A stretch of 47,142 nt of DNA from contig JAUSOJ010000094.1 in assembly GCA_030656195.1 (NCBI GenBank), positions 1 to 47,142 of the forward strand, written 5' to 3'. Positions 9,614 to 19,796 of the stretch are shown here, one piece after another. This DNA comes from Lutibacter sp. (GTDB lineage Bacteria > Bacteroidota > Bacteroidia > Flavobacteriales > Flavobacteriaceae). Made by a program: the position numbers and the translations under genes. The notes under the pieces were generated by a model. It made no database searches, was not told the origin of the DNA, and saw only the letters and a list, made by a program, of their open reading frames with translations. Each line of letters begins with the position of its first letter. The first letter of the stretch is position 1.

Positions 9614-10966
9614 ATGAAAGTCCTTCTGATAGACAGCAATCACCCAATTCTGCAAGCTGGTTTGGAAAAACTGGGATGCGTTTGTGAGGAAGATTATTTT
9701 TCATCCAAACAGCAAATTGAAGAAAAGATTTCGGGTTATGATGGCATCGTTATCAGAAGCAGGTTCAACATCGACCATCAATTTTTAGAAAAAGCCACCA
9801 ACTTAAAATTTATTGCCCGCGTTGGTGCCGGCTTGGAAAGCATTGATGTTGAATTTGCCGAAAAAATGGGAATTGAATTAATTTCAGCGCCCGAAGGCAA
9901 CAGAAACGCCGTTGGCGAACACGCGCTGGGAATGATTTTATCCTTGTTCAACAAACTAAAAAAAGCCGATCTCGAAATCAGAGCGGGAAAATGGTTGCGG
10001 GAAGCCAACAGGGGAATTGAGTTGGAAGGCAAAACAGTAGGCATTATCGGCTATGGAAATATGGGAAAAGCCTTTGCAAAAAAACTAAAAGGTTTTGAGG
10101 TTGAAGTAATTTGTTACGACATCAAAGAAGGTGTTGGCGATGAAAATTGCAAACAGGTAACTTTGGATAAATTACAGGAAAAAACGGATGTGTTGAGTTT
10201 GCATACTCCTTTCAATAAATTGTCTCACCATATGATAAATGCACAATTTATCAGTAATTTTAAAAAACCTTTTTACCTCATCAATACAGCTCGGGGCTCT
10301 GCCGTTGTTACCGATGATTTGGTGGAAGCAATGATTGAAAAAAAAATATTGGGCGCTTGTTTGGATGTACTGGAATATGAAAAATTATCTTTCGAAAATC
10401 TGTTTGAAAACGATTCTTTTCCCAAAGCATTTGACTATTTAATTCACGCAGAAAACGTATTGCTTTCGCCACATATTGCAGGCTGGACGGTTGAATCTAA
10501 GGTGAAGCTCGCGCAAACAATTGTTGATAAGGTTGATGCGTTGTTTTTTTCAAAAGAATCAGTAAAAAGGAAAGATGAAATAAAAAGAGTTACAGGCATT
10601 GGCGGACTTTTTTTTAAATCGGATGATCCTGCCAAACTAAAAGATTGGTATAAAAAACACCTTAATTTTAATACTGACGATTGGGGTTCCACTTTTTGGT
10701 GGAAAGACAACAAAGGAAATCCGGCTTGCACGCAATGGAGTCCGTTTAAAAGCGACACCGTTTATTTTTCTCCTTCAACAAAAGATTTTATGTTTAATTA
10801 CAGGGTTGATGATTTAAATTTACTTTTAGATAAGTTAAAACTAGAAGGTGTTGCTGTAATTGGAGAAATTGAAGAATATGATTACGGAAAATTTGGCTGG
10901 ATTTTAGATCCTGAAGGAAATAAAATTGAACTTTGGGAACCAAAAGATGTTGCTTTTTTATCTTAA
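9614..10966 (+). CDS. D-2-hydroxyacid dehydrogenase (PGDH-like) fused to a C-terminal VOC/glyoxalase domain
   Basis: N-terminal Rossmann 'GKTVGIIGYGNMGKAFAKKL', 'NTARGSAVVTDDLVEAM', 'LSPHIAGWT'; C-terminal 'VTGIGGLFFKSDDPAKLKDWYKKHLNF...DPEGNKIELWEP' typical of VOC. Confidence 0.9.
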   Translation: MKVLLIDSNHPILQAGLEKLGCVCEEDYFSSKQQIEEKISGYDGIVIRSRFNIDHQFLEKATNLKFIARVGAGLESIDVEFAEKMGIELISAPEGNRNAVGEHALGMILSLFNKLKKADLEIRAGKWLREANRGIELEGKTVGIIGYGNMGKAFAKKLKGFEVEVICYDIKEGVGDENCKQVTLDKLQEKTDVLSLHTPFNKLSHHMINAQFISNFKKPFYLINTARGSAVVTDDLVEAMIEKKILGACLDVLEYEKLSFENLFENDSFPKAFDYLIHAENVLLSPHIAGWTVESKVKLAQTIVDKVDALFFSKESVKRKDEIKRVTGIGGLFFKSDDPAKLKDWYKKHLNFNTDDWGSTFWWKDNKGNPACTQWSPFKSDTVYFSPSTKDFMFNYRVDDLNLLLDKLKLEGVAVIGEIEEYDYGKFGWILDPEGNKIELWEPKDVAFLS

Positions 10967-11003
10967 AATTTTTGTAAATTTATAGTTACTAAAAATTAAA
11001 ACC

Positions 11004-11291
11004 ATGGAAGTACTAGACGATAATGGGAATGTAATCCCAAAAAGCAGCCAGGAAAGCAAAAGAGTTTTAGCCGGTGTATTGGGAATTTTATTGGGCGTTT
11101 TCGGCATCCATAAATTTGTGCTCGGCTACACCAATGAAGGCATCATTTTACTGTCAATAACCATTGTAACTTGCGGAATTGGCGGTGCGGTAACCAGTAT
11201 TATAGGATTGGTGGAAGGCATTATTTACCTTACAAAATCTGATGAAGAATTTGTTTATATGTACCAAATCAATAAAAAAGCGTGGTTTTAA
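11004..11291 (+). CDS. TM2 domain-containing protein
   Basis: 'VLAGVLGILLGVFGIHKFVLGYTNEGIILL...GGAVTSIIGLVEGIIYL'. Confidence 0.9.
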   Translation: MEVLDDNGNVIPKSSQESKRVLAGVLGILLGVFGIHKFVLGYTNEGIILLSITIVTCGIGGAVTSIIGLVEGIIYLTKSDEEFVYMYQINKKAWF

Positions 11292-11293
11292 TT

Positions 11294-13123
11294 TTATAGA
11301 GAATCTAAAGAAGTTTCCTTTTCTTTATTTTCGTTTTCAAGCGATTTTTCCAGTTCAGCCTGAAGCTCTTCCATCACAGGTTTTACGGTGCTTTCAGGGA
11401 TATCAGCGACCCTAATGTACATCAAGCCGTCAATGGCGTTGTTAAATTTCGGATCCACATTAAACGCCACCAATCGGGCATTTTGCTTCACGTATTTTTT
11501 AATCAATACGGGAATTCGCAATGAACCCGGTTCAATTTCATCAATAATTTTGTCGAATTTGTTCATATCGGCTTGCGTGGCGTCAAAAACAAAATCTTTG
11601 TCGGCATCTTTTAATTTAACTTTATATTCCTTTTTAGGATGAATATACTGCGCCACATAAGGATCATAATAATGAGATTTCATAAACTCAATCATTAACG
11701 ATTTTGAGAAATTTGAAAACTGATTGCTGATACTTACGCCGCCAATTAAATATTTATATTCCGGATATCTTAAAGTTATATGAACAATTCCTTTCCAAAG
11801 CAAAAATAAAGGCATTGGTTTTTGTTGGTACTCTTTAATTACAAAAGCGCGGCCCATTTCAATGGAATTCTCCATCATTAGGTACAATTCGGGTTCAAAT
11901 TTGAATAGCGTGTGTACGTAAAAACCTTCAATCCCGTATTTTTTAAAGATATTTTTTCCCAATCCCATTCGGTAAGCGCCTGCCACTTTGTTGGCTTCAT
12001 TGTCCCATAAAAATAAATGGTGGTAATAACTGTCAAAAGCATCTAAATCTATAGATTCATTGGTGCCTTCGCCCACTTCCCTGAAAGTAATTTCTCGTAA
12101 ACGCCCAATTTCAAAAGTGATATTTGGAATTTGTTTACTCAAGGCAAAAAACACTTCATAGTTTTTACTTTTAAGCAAACGGCCATCCCCATTTCTTAGG
12201 GCTTCCACTTCTAAAATCATTTTGTCAATATTTTTTTGGCTCACAATTTTTTTTGGAGGTTTGGGTATTTTTAAAGAAGGAGCCTTTAATTTTATGGGCC
12301 CTTTCTCAAAAGGATTTGCAAGCATATATGTTTTTTTACGAATGAAATCGCAAAAATCTTGTGTATTATCATACTCTTCCAAGTCTTTTACCGGTATCGG
12401 TTTTCCAATCCTAACTTTAATTACACGGCCTTTTTGCGACAATACTTCGGAAGGTAATTTGGCGGTGCGAAATTTGGAATTAAGCTTGGAAAGAAGATAA
12501 AAGAATCTGCTGTTTCTTGCATGAAAATAAATTGGAATAACCGGCACGCGCGCTTTTTGAATTAATTTAATGGCACTTTCTTCCCAAGGCTTGTCCACAA
12601 TTAATCTTCCGTCCTTATAGGTTGAAACTTCACCTGCCGGAAATACGCCCAAGGCATTGCCATCCCTTAAATGTTCCAAAGCATTTTTTAAACCTGTGAT
12701 GCTTGATTTTTTGTCCTTTCGGTCCTCAAACGGATTTACAGGCATAATAAAAGGCTTCATTGGCTCAATTCTTTGAAGTAAAAAATTTGCAATAATTTTA
12801 TAATCCGGACGGTTCTCAATCAATAATTTTAACAATAAAATACCGTCTATTCCTCCTAGCGGATGGTTGGATACAGTAATAAATGCGCCAGATTTCGGGA
12901 TTCGCCTTAAATCTTCTTCAGGAATTTCAAATTTAATTTGCAAATCACCAAGCAATGCGGTAAAAAACTCCAAGTCTTTTAAATGCTTGTGTTTGTTATA
13001 AATTTTGTTAATGGTGGAAATACGAAGGATTTTCATTAACGTCCAGCCAAAAAATGTGCCAATAAATCCGTATTTATCAAGGTTTACGACTTTTGCAACT
13101 TCTTTAGCTGAAACTAAACTCAT
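11294..13123 (-). CDS. Bifunctional acyltransferase: N-terminal PlsC-like lysophospholipid acyltransferase + C-terminal GNAT/hemolysin-type N-acyltransferase (OlsF-like ornithine-lipid synthase candidate)
   Basis: N-term 'VSNHPLGGIDGILL' (HX4D) and 'GVFPAGEVSTYKDGRL'; C-term 'GAYRMGLGKNIFKKYGIEGFYVHTLFKFEPELYLMMENSIEMGRAFV'. Confidence 0.85.
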   Translation of the reverse strand: MSLVSAKEVAKVVNLDKYGFIGTFFGWTLMKILRISTINKIYNKHKHLKDLEFFTALLGDLQIKFEIPEEDLRRIPKSGAFITVSNHPLGGIDGILLLKLLIENRPDYKIIANFLLQRIEPMKPFIMPVNPFEDRKDKKSSITGLKNALEHLRDGNALGVFPAGEVSTYKDGRLIVDKPWEESAIKLIQKARVPVIPIYFHARNSRFFYLLSKLNSKFRTAKLPSEVLSQKGRVIKVRIGKPIPVKDLEEYDNTQDFCDFIRKKTYMLANPFEKGPIKLKAPSLKIPKPPKKIVSQKNIDKMILEVEALRNGDGRLLKSKNYEVFFALSKQIPNITFEIGRLREITFREVGEGTNESIDLDAFDSYYHHLFLWDNEANKVAGAYRMGLGKNIFKKYGIEGFYVHTLFKFEPELYLMMENSIEMGRAFVIKEYQQKPMPLFLLWKGIVHITLRYPEYKYLIGGVSISNQFSNFSKSLMIEFMKSHYYDPYVAQYIHPKKEYKVKLKDADKDFVFDATQADMNKFDKIIDEIEPGSLRIPVLIKKYVKQNARLVAFNVDPKFNNAIDGLMYIRVADIPESTVKPVMEELQAELEKSLENENKEKETSLDSL

Positions 13124-13154
13124 TCAAGTATAATTGGTTAATTTTAGGGAGCTA

Positions 13155-13162
13155 CAAAAATA
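13155..13162 (-). promoter_or_regulatory. Bacteroidota-type -7 box (TATTTTTG) for the fused acyltransferase gene
   Basis: caaaaata on + strand = TAnnTTTG on - strand, about 32 nt upstream of the start. Confidence 0.5.
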
Positions 13163-13256
13163 CGCAATTTTTTCTCATGAGCCGACTTATATTATCAGTT
13201 ACGGGTGAGTTGGCTCAGGCAATAGCACTCATTTTATTGGCCATAAACCATCTAAC

Positions 13257-14504
13257 TTATTTCATAACCAACTGAACCGTTCCTTTTGTTGCCTGTTTTA
13301 ACAGCACTTCACCTTTTTGTTCAATTTCATCAATGGCCTTTTCAGTTGCGTGCCTTATGGTATACAACAAAACATTTTCTACATAAGTCACTTTATATTT
13401 CGATTTCAGTGCGGTTAAAAAATGTTGAAAATTGTTGAATTTATCTTCAATGCATACCGAAAAACTAATGGCTGAATTTTGAATTAAATTCACTTTCAAT
13501 TTATTGTCGTGTAAAATGCTGAAAATGTCGCTGAGGTTAGATTCAACCATAAATGAAAAATCCAACGCAGAAATTGACACCAGTATTTGATCTTGTTTTA
13601 AAATAAAACAGGGTACATCGGGAATTAAATCAATTCCTTTTCCAACGGTTGTTCCTTTTTCTTCCAGGTTAAAAAAAGAACGGACATAGAGCGGAATGAT
13701 TTTGTTTTCAAGCGGTTTCAACGTTTTTGGATGAATAACCGAAGCGCCGTAAAATGCCATTTCAATGGCTTCGCTGTAAGATATTTGATGCAGTAATTGG
13801 GCATTTTCAAAATAACGCGGATCGGCATTAAGCACGCCGTCAACATCTTTCCAAATGGTCAAACTTTTGGCGTTTAGGCAATGTGCAAATATGGCAGCAG
13901 TATAATCAGAGCCTTCTCTTCCCAACGTTGTGGTATTTCCCTGTGCATCTTCGCCCAAAAATCCTTGGGTAATGTATAATTTATTGGGATTTAAGCTTGA
14001 AATATTTTTGGAAGTCAGTTCCCAATTTACATAAGCATCCCGGTAACTGTCATCGGTTTTTATGTATTCTCGCACATCAATCCACTGATTTTCAATGCCA
14101 ATTTCATTTAAATAAGCGCTCACAATTTTGGTTGAAAGCAATTCACCAAATCCAACAATCTGATCGTAAATAAAGTTATAATCTTTTGATTTGTTTGCGT
14201 TTAAAAACTTGTTTAATTCTTTAAAAAGAACCTCAACTTCCTTAAAAATCGGAGTTAATTTATTTTCGAACAGCGCATTTATGATTGTTGAATGATAATC
14301 CTTTACGAATTCAATATGTTGCAGTAAATCATCGGTTTTATAATGATAGGAATTAATGATTTTTTCAAAAGCATTGGTCATTTTACCCATGGCAGAAATC
14401 ACAATGAGCGTATTTTTAAATCCTTCGTTATTTAAAACGCGTACCACATTTTTTATGCCTTCAGCATCTTTTACCGAGGCCCCTCCAAATTTGTAAATTT
14501 TCAT
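13257..14504 (-). CDS. lysC: Aspartate kinase
   Basis: 'MKIYKFGGASVKDAEGI', 'LGREGSDYTAAIFAHCLNAKSLTIWKDVDGVLNADPR'. Confidence 0.92.
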   Translation of the reverse strand: MKIYKFGGASVKDAEGIKNVVRVLNNEGFKNTLIVISAMGKMTNAFEKIINSYHYKTDDLLQHIEFVKDYHSTIINALFENKLTPIFKEVEVLFKELNKFLNANKSKDYNFIYDQIVGFGELLSTKIVSAYLNEIGIENQWIDVREYIKTDDSYRDAYVNWELTSKNISSLNPNKLYITQGFLGEDAQGNTTTLGREGSDYTAAIFAHCLNAKSLTIWKDVDGVLNADPRYFENAQLLHQISYSEAIEMAFYGASVIHPKTLKPLENKIIPLYVRSFFNLEEKGTTVGKGIDLIPDVPCFILKQDQILVSISALDFSFMVESNLSDIFSILHDNKLKVNLIQNSAISFSVCIEDKFNNFQHFLTALKSKYKVTYVENVLLYTIRHATEKAIDEIEQKGEVLLKQATKGTVQLVMK

Positions 14505-14980
14505 AAAGATTCCAAATAGTTTTTTATGGCTTGTTCATTCATTTGAACCGTTTTCCAATCGTCTAAAATGTGTCCTCCGGTTTTTTTATAAAATTCTATG
14601 GCTGGCGTATTCCAGTCCAACACCACCCATTCTATTCTTTTTACGCCCAAATTATAGCCATATTCAATCACTTTTTTATACAAGGCGCTTCCTATATTCA
14701 ACCCTCTTTTATTTTTTTTGACGATTAAATCTTCCAAATGAATGGTTGGACCTTTCCAGGTTGAATATCTTGGATAAAACAAAGCCATTCCAACAATTTC
14801 TCCCTCAACTTCAGCAACAAAAGTTTTAAACAACGGGTAATTTCCAAAACCGTCTTTTTCTAGGTCGGCTACTGAAATTTCGACGGCATCGGCCTCTTTT
14901 TCAAAATGCGCCAATTCTTTTATCAAGTTTAAAACCAATGGCATGTCATTTATTTTTCCTTCTCTAATGCTAAAATTCAT
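14501..14980 (-). CDS. GNAT family N-acetyltransferase (spermidine/diamine acetyltransferase-like)
   Basis: 'IHLEDLIVKKNKRGLNIGSALYKKVIEYGYNLGVKRIEWVVLDWNTPAIEFYKKTGG'; overlaps the aspartate kinase start by 4 nt. Confidence 0.88.
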   Translation of the reverse strand: MNFSIREGKINDMPLVLNLIKELAHFEKEADAVEISVADLEKDGFGNYPLFKTFVAEVEGEIVGMALFYPRYSTWKGPTIHLEDLIVKKNKRGLNIGSALYKKVIEYGYNLGVKRIEWVVLDWNTPAIEFYKKTGGHILDDWKTVQMNEQAIKNYLESL

Positions 14981-15193
14981 CTGTTTAAACTTTATTTTTT
15001 AGCGGTAACAGCTGCTGTTCGCCATTAATCATTTCCTTGTGTTTCAAAATTTGATATGCTCGTTTCATCTTTCATTTTTATTTTAAATGGTATTGGCTAA
15101 AGTAAAAAATCTTTATCCAAACTATCTCAAAACAAAGGTCTTTTTAAAAATATTTTTTTCGATATTTGCGCAAACAAACAACTACGCGCACCA

Positions 15194-16216
15194 ATGAAAA
15201 ATAACAACCTTACCTTAGGAGAATTTATTATTGAAAACCAAAAACATTACAAATCAACTTCCGGAGAATTTACACGCTTGTTAAGTTCTATCAAACTGGC
15301 CGCGAAAGTTGTTAATTATAAGGTGAATAAAGCCGGTTTGGTTGATATTTTGGGAAATGCCGGCGATATAAATATTCAAGGGGAGAATCAACAAAAATTA
15401 GATGTTTTTGCAAATCAGGTGTTTATGCAAACACTCATCAACCGAGAAATTGTTTGTGGAATTGCCAGCGAAGAAGAAGATGATTTTGTGACCGTAAAAG
15501 GGAAACACGGCACAAACGAAAATAAATATATTATGTTGATGGATCCGCTGGACGGCTCTTCCAACATTGATGTAAACGTGTCTGTAGGAACTATTTTTTC
15601 AATTTACCGTCGTGTTACACCCATTGGAACACCCGTTGAAAAGATCGATTTTTTGCAACGCGGAAATCAGCAGGTTGCTGCCGGTTACGTGGTTTACGGC
15701 ACTTCAACCATGTTGGTTTATACATCGGGACATGGTGTTAACGGATTTACGTTAAATCCGGCAATTGGTTCCTTTTATTTATCGCACCCAAATATGAAAT
15801 TCCCAGATATTGGGAAAATTTACTCTATCAACGAAGGAAATTACGTACACTTTCCGCAAGGCGTTAAAGATTACTTAAAATATTGCCAGGAAGAAAAAGA
15901 CGACAGGCCTTACACATCGCGTTATATTGGTTCGTTGGTTTCTGATTTTCACAGAAATATGATAAAAGGCGGCATTTATATTTACCCAACAAGCTCTATC
16001 GGTCCAAAAGGAAAATTGCGATTGTTGTACGAATGCAATCCGATGGCATTTTTGGCGGAACAAGCCAACGGAAAGGCAAGCGACGGCTACACCAGAATTA
16101 TGGACATTAAACCAACCGAATTGCACCAGCGCGTTCCTTTTTTCTGCGGAAGTATTAAAATGGTGGAGAAAGCAGAAGAATTTATGGCAAAGTATCCTAA
16201 AGACAAGAATTATTAA
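15194..16216 (+). CDS. fbp: Class I fructose-1,6-bisphosphatase
   Basis: '[26 protein letters not shown]', '[18 protein letters not shown]'. Confidence 0.97.
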   Translation: MKNNNLTLGEFIIENQKHYKSTSGEFTRLLSSIKLAAKVVNYKVNKAGLVDILGNAGDINIQGENQQKLDVFANQVFMQTLINREIVCGIASEEEDDFVTVKGKHGTNENKYIMLMDPLDGSSNIDVNVSVGTIFSIYRRVTPIGTPVEKIDFLQRGNQQVAAGYVVYGTSTMLVYTSGHGVNGFTLNPAIGSFYLSHPNMKFPDIGKIYSINEGNYVHFPQGVKDYLKYCQEEKDDRPYTSRYIGSLVSDFHRNMIKGGIYIYPTSSIGPKGKLRLLYECNPMAFLAEQANGKASDGYTRIMDIKPTELHQRVPFFCGSIKMVEKAEEFMAKYPKDKNY

Positions 16217-16281
16217 GGCTTTATAACATTTAACAATACAACTATAAACACATTTGATTTTATAAAACGAAAAGGGTTTGG

Positions 16282-16289
16282 TACCTTTG
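16282..16289 (+). promoter_or_regulatory. -7 box TACCTTTG upstream of SOD
   Basis: Exact TAnnTTTG match, about 33-40 nt upstream of the start; TTTG further upstream at 16253-16256. Confidence 0.5.
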
Positions 16290-16315
16290 AGGATATTTAA
16301 GTTTAACTAAAACAC

Positions 16316-16930
16316 ATGATTATGGCCTTTGAATTACCGAAATTACCGTACGCTTTTGATGCGTTAGAACCAAATATTGATGCAAGAACCATGGAAATCC
16401 ACCACGGAAAACATCATGCAGCTTACACCAATAATTTAAACAATGCAATCGCCGGTACCGCTTTAGAAGGAAAATCTATTGAAGCAATTTTATCCGGATT
16501 AGATATGAACAATGCCGCAGTTAGAAATAATGGAGGCGGTTTTTACAACCACGAACTTTTTTGGAATGTGATGTCACCAAACGGCGGCGGAAAACCAACA
16601 GGCGAATTGGCTGCGGCCATTGATGCTGCTTTTGGCTCATTTGAAGCTTTTAAAGATGCGCTTTCTAAAGCTGCAGTTACCCGTTTTGGATCGGGATGGG
16701 CTTGGTTGTGCGTTCACAGTGGCGGAAAAGTGGAAGTTTGCTCTACTGCAAATCAGGACAATACCTTAATGCCGGGCATTGGCTGCGGAGGTTTTCCAAT
16801 TTTAGGATTGGATGTTTGGGAACATGCCTATTATTTGCATTACCAAAACAGAAGACCTGAATATGTTGAGAATTTTTTCAATGTGATTAACTGGGATTAT
16901 GTTTCAAAACTTTATACTGAAAATAAATAA
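16316..16930 (+). CDS. Superoxide dismutase (Fe/Mn family); true start may be 16322
   Basis: '[21 protein letters not shown]', 'FGSGWAWL', '[24 protein letters not shown]'. Confidence 0.96.
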   Translation: MIMAFELPKLPYAFDALEPNIDARTMEIHHGKHHAAYTNNLNNAIAGTALEGKSIEAILSGLDMNNAAVRNNGGGFYNHELFWNVMSPNGGGKPTGELAAAIDAAFGSFEAFKDALSKAAVTRFGSGWAWLCVHSGGKVEVCSTANQDNTLMPGIGCGGFPILGLDVWEHAYYLHYQNRRPEYVENFFNVINWDYVSKLYTENK

Positions 16931-16998
16931 TGATTACTGCTTGCTAAAATGAGTTATTCCCAGAAGTTTAACGATATTTAGCAGTCAAATTTTAAACC

Positions 16999-17034
16999 AA
17001 ACCGAGACAAAATTAATTTTGTCTCGGTTTTTTA
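16999..17034 (+). terminator. Intrinsic terminator after SOD
   Basis: Perfect palindrome aaaccgagacaaaatt/aattttgtctcggttt followed by T-run. Confidence 0.85.
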
Positions 17035-17104
17035 ATTTTAAGATACTTTGCGCAATTTTTCTTATTTTTGAAAATCAACGAATTCACCTTTAAAACATAA
17101 ACTT

Positions 17105-19528
17105 ATGGCATTTAAAAAATTATTTTTATTTATTGCATTTTTTACATCAGTAATAACTTTTGCCCAAATTGATTTAAACTATCAAACACCGCATCAGGAC
17201 ATTTTATCCTTGGCGGATGCGCCGATGCCGCCTTCAATGAACATCAATTTTGATGGCACAAAAGCCATTTTAATTTATAGAAATCAATATTCATCTATTG
17301 AAGAGCTTTCGGAAACTGAATTGCGTTTGGCGGGATTGCGTATCAACCCAAAAATCAATAGCGCAAGCAGGGCCAGAAATTTTAACAAAATCAGTGTTTT
17401 TGAGGTAAATACAAAAACGGAAATTCCTATTTCCGGAATGCCTGTAAATCCAAAAATCACAGACATCAGCTGGTCAAATGCCCAGGACAAAATAGCATTT
17501 TTGAATACTACAGAAACTGGTGTCTCACTTTGGGTTATTGACTACAACAAACGAAAAGCCACCAAACTGACAGATGCAAATTTGAATGCCAATATAGGAA
17601 ATCCATTTACTTGGCTGAAAGATGATTCGGGTTTATTGGTGAAATTTTTGCCGGCAAACAGAAAGCCATTAATCAATACTGAAAATGCTGTTCCAGCCGG
17701 GCCAATTATTTCTGTAAATGAAGAAGGCCAAAAAGCGCAAAACAGAACCTATCAAGATTTGTTGAAAAACACCAATGATGAAGCTAATTTTGAAACTTTG
17801 GTGCGTTCTGAACTTTGGAAAGTTTCCTTAGACGGAAAAAAATCTAAGTGGAAAGACGTTTCACTTTACAGAAGCATTTCAACTTCACCCGACGGAAAAT
17901 ATTTCTTGATTACAGAAATGAAAAGACCTTTTTCTTACATTGTTCCGTTTTCAAGGTTTCCAACTTCCTATAACATTTACGACAGTAAAGGAAGTTTGGT
18001 AAAAACCATTGTTGATGTTCCTTTAATTGAGGAACTTCCTCAAGGATTTATGGCGGTGCAAACCGGACCTAGAAATATTTCATGGCGCGATGACCAACCT
18101 GCAACACTTTCTTGGGCTGAAGCACTGGATGGAGGTGATCCGGAAAAGAAGGTCGATTTCAGAGATCAAATTATGTTGCTTGAAGCGCCGTTTACGGCAA
18201 GTCCTAAACCTTTGATAAAAACCAAAATGCGCTATGGAGGCATTGAATGGGGTAACAGCAATTTGGCCATTATAAACAGTTATTGGAGAAATACCAGAAC
18301 GTCACGCACTGAATTTTTTGACCCTTCAAATCCGGCTAAAGAGCCAATTCTTTTTAGCGAACGAAACTCACAAGACAGCTATGGAGATCCGGGAAATTTT
18401 GTGACTGTCAGAAATCAATTCGGCAGAAATGTTTTAGCGGTAAAAGACCAAGCACTTTATCTTGTCGGAGATGGTTTTTCGGCAGAAGGAAAGTTGCCTT
18501 TTGTGGATAAATACAGTTTAAGCGAAAATAAAACACAGCGATTATTTCAGGCTGAAAAAGGAGAAATGTTGGAGAGTATTGTTAGAATGATTGATTTGGA
18601 CAAAGGTATTGTTCTTACCCGTTTAGAAAGCAACAACATATTCCCAAATTTCTACCTTAGAAATATTTTTACAGGCGAATTAAACCAATTGTCGTCATTT
18701 GAAAATCCGTTTAAAGCCATTCAGGATGTTCATAAGGAAGTTATCACTTACAAAAGAGACGATGGTTTAGAACTTTCAGCCACATTGTATTTGCCGGTGG
18801 GTTATGACAAAACCAAAAAAGAAAAAATGCCTATGATTATGTGGGCGTACCCAAGAGAATTTGTTGATGCCGCAAGCGCCTCCCAAGTTACCAGCAGCAG
18901 TAACCAATTTACCTATCCAAGTTATGGTTCGCCTGTATATTGGGTAAATCGTGGCTATGTGGTGTTAGACAACGCCTCTTTTCCTATTGTTGGCGTAAAT
19001 AAAGAAGAACCTAATGACACTTTTTTAACGCAATTGGTTGCTAACGCAAAAGCAGGCATTGATGCCGTAGACGCTTTGGGATATATTGACAGGGAACGTG
19101 TTGCTGTTGGCGGGCATAGTTATGGTGCATTTATGACTGCGAACTTGCTTTCACATTCCAATCTTTTTGCGGCAGGAATCGCCAGAAGCGGCGCTTACAA
19201 CAGAACGTTGACGCCATTCGGATTTCAGGGAGAAGAACGCAATTATTGGGAAGCTCCAGAAATTTACAATGCAATGTCGCCTTTTATGCATGCCAATAAA
19301 ATGAAAACACCAATGCTTTTAATTCATGGAGAGGCTGATAACAACTCAGGAACATTTCCTCTGCAAAGCGAGCGTTACTTCAATGCGTTAAAAGGACTTG
19401 GCGCGCCAGTTAGATTGGTGATGCTTCCAAAGGAAAGCCATGGTTATGCAGGAAGAGAAAGCATTATGCATATGCTTTGGGAACAAGATACTTGGTTGGA
19501 AAAATTTGTAAAGAATAAAGGGAAGTAA
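17105..19528 (+). CDS. Secreted S9 prolyl oligopeptidase family serine peptidase
   Basis: Signal peptide 'LFLFIAFFTSVITFAQ'; nucleophile 'VGGHSYGAFMTANLLSHS'; catalytic 'LIHGEADNN' and 'ESHGYAGRES'. Confidence 0.93.
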   Translation: MAFKKLFLFIAFFTSVITFAQIDLNYQTPHQDILSLADAPMPPSMNINFDGTKAILIYRNQYSSIEELSETELRLAGLRINPKINSASRARNFNKISVFEVNTKTEIPISGMPVNPKITDISWSNAQDKIAFLNTTETGVSLWVIDYNKRKATKLTDANLNANIGNPFTWLKDDSGLLVKFLPANRKPLINTENAVPAGPIISVNEEGQKAQNRTYQDLLKNTNDEANFETLVRSELWKVSLDGKKSKWKDVSLYRSISTSPDGKYFLITEMKRPFSYIVPFSRFPTSYNIYDSKGSLVKTIVDVPLIEELPQGFMAVQTGPRNISWRDDQPATLSWAEALDGGDPEKKVDFRDQIMLLEAPFTASPKPLIKTKMRYGGIEWGNSNLAIINSYWRNTRTSRTEFFDPSNPAKEPILFSERNSQDSYGDPGNFVTVRNQFGRNVLAVKDQALYLVGDGFSAEGKLPFVDKYSLSENKTQRLFQAEKGEMLESIVRMIDLDKGIVLTRLESNNIFPNFYLRNIFTGELNQLSSFENPFKAIQDVHKEVITYKRDDGLELSATLYLPVGYDKTKKEKMPMIMWAYPREFVDAASASQVTSSSNQFTYPSYGSPVYWVNRGYVVLDNASFPIVGVNKEEPNDTFLTQLVANAKAGIDAVDALGYIDRERVAVGGHSYGAFMTANLLSHSNLFAAGIARSGAYNRTLTPFGFQGEERNYWEAPEIYNAMSPFMHANKMKTPMLLIHGEADNNSGTFPLQSERYFNALKGLGAPVRLVMLPKESHGYAGRESIMHMLWEQDTWLEKFVKNKGK

Positions 19529-19796
19529 GCTTTAAATACACAAAAGCACTGTAATAAATATGCTGCATCAATCAAGCAAGTTCAAAATATGCGAATTTTA
19601 GTAATAAGCACCATATTGAATTTTATTGTTGATGCGGCATTCTTAATTGCACCCACCAGAAACTTATATAGGTTATAGAGATTTGAAAAGACCTTGATCT
19701 TGTAAGTTTTATCTTCATTTTCTAAAATTTTTTAACGATAAAAACTTTTCTATTTATTTCCAAGCTTTTTTTATCTTTAGCGGCATAACTAATTTA

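Noticed and set aside
16316-16930. Unusual SOD metal site (GGGFYNH variant)
   Set aside because: Core metal-ligand motifs ([14 protein letters not shown]) are intact and the variation is within what the family tolerates.
19529-19796. Large intergenic regions checked for tRNA or other known RNA genes
   Set aside because: No cloverleaf with GGTTCRA-type T-arm and CCA-adjacent acceptor stem seen here or in the other long gaps.
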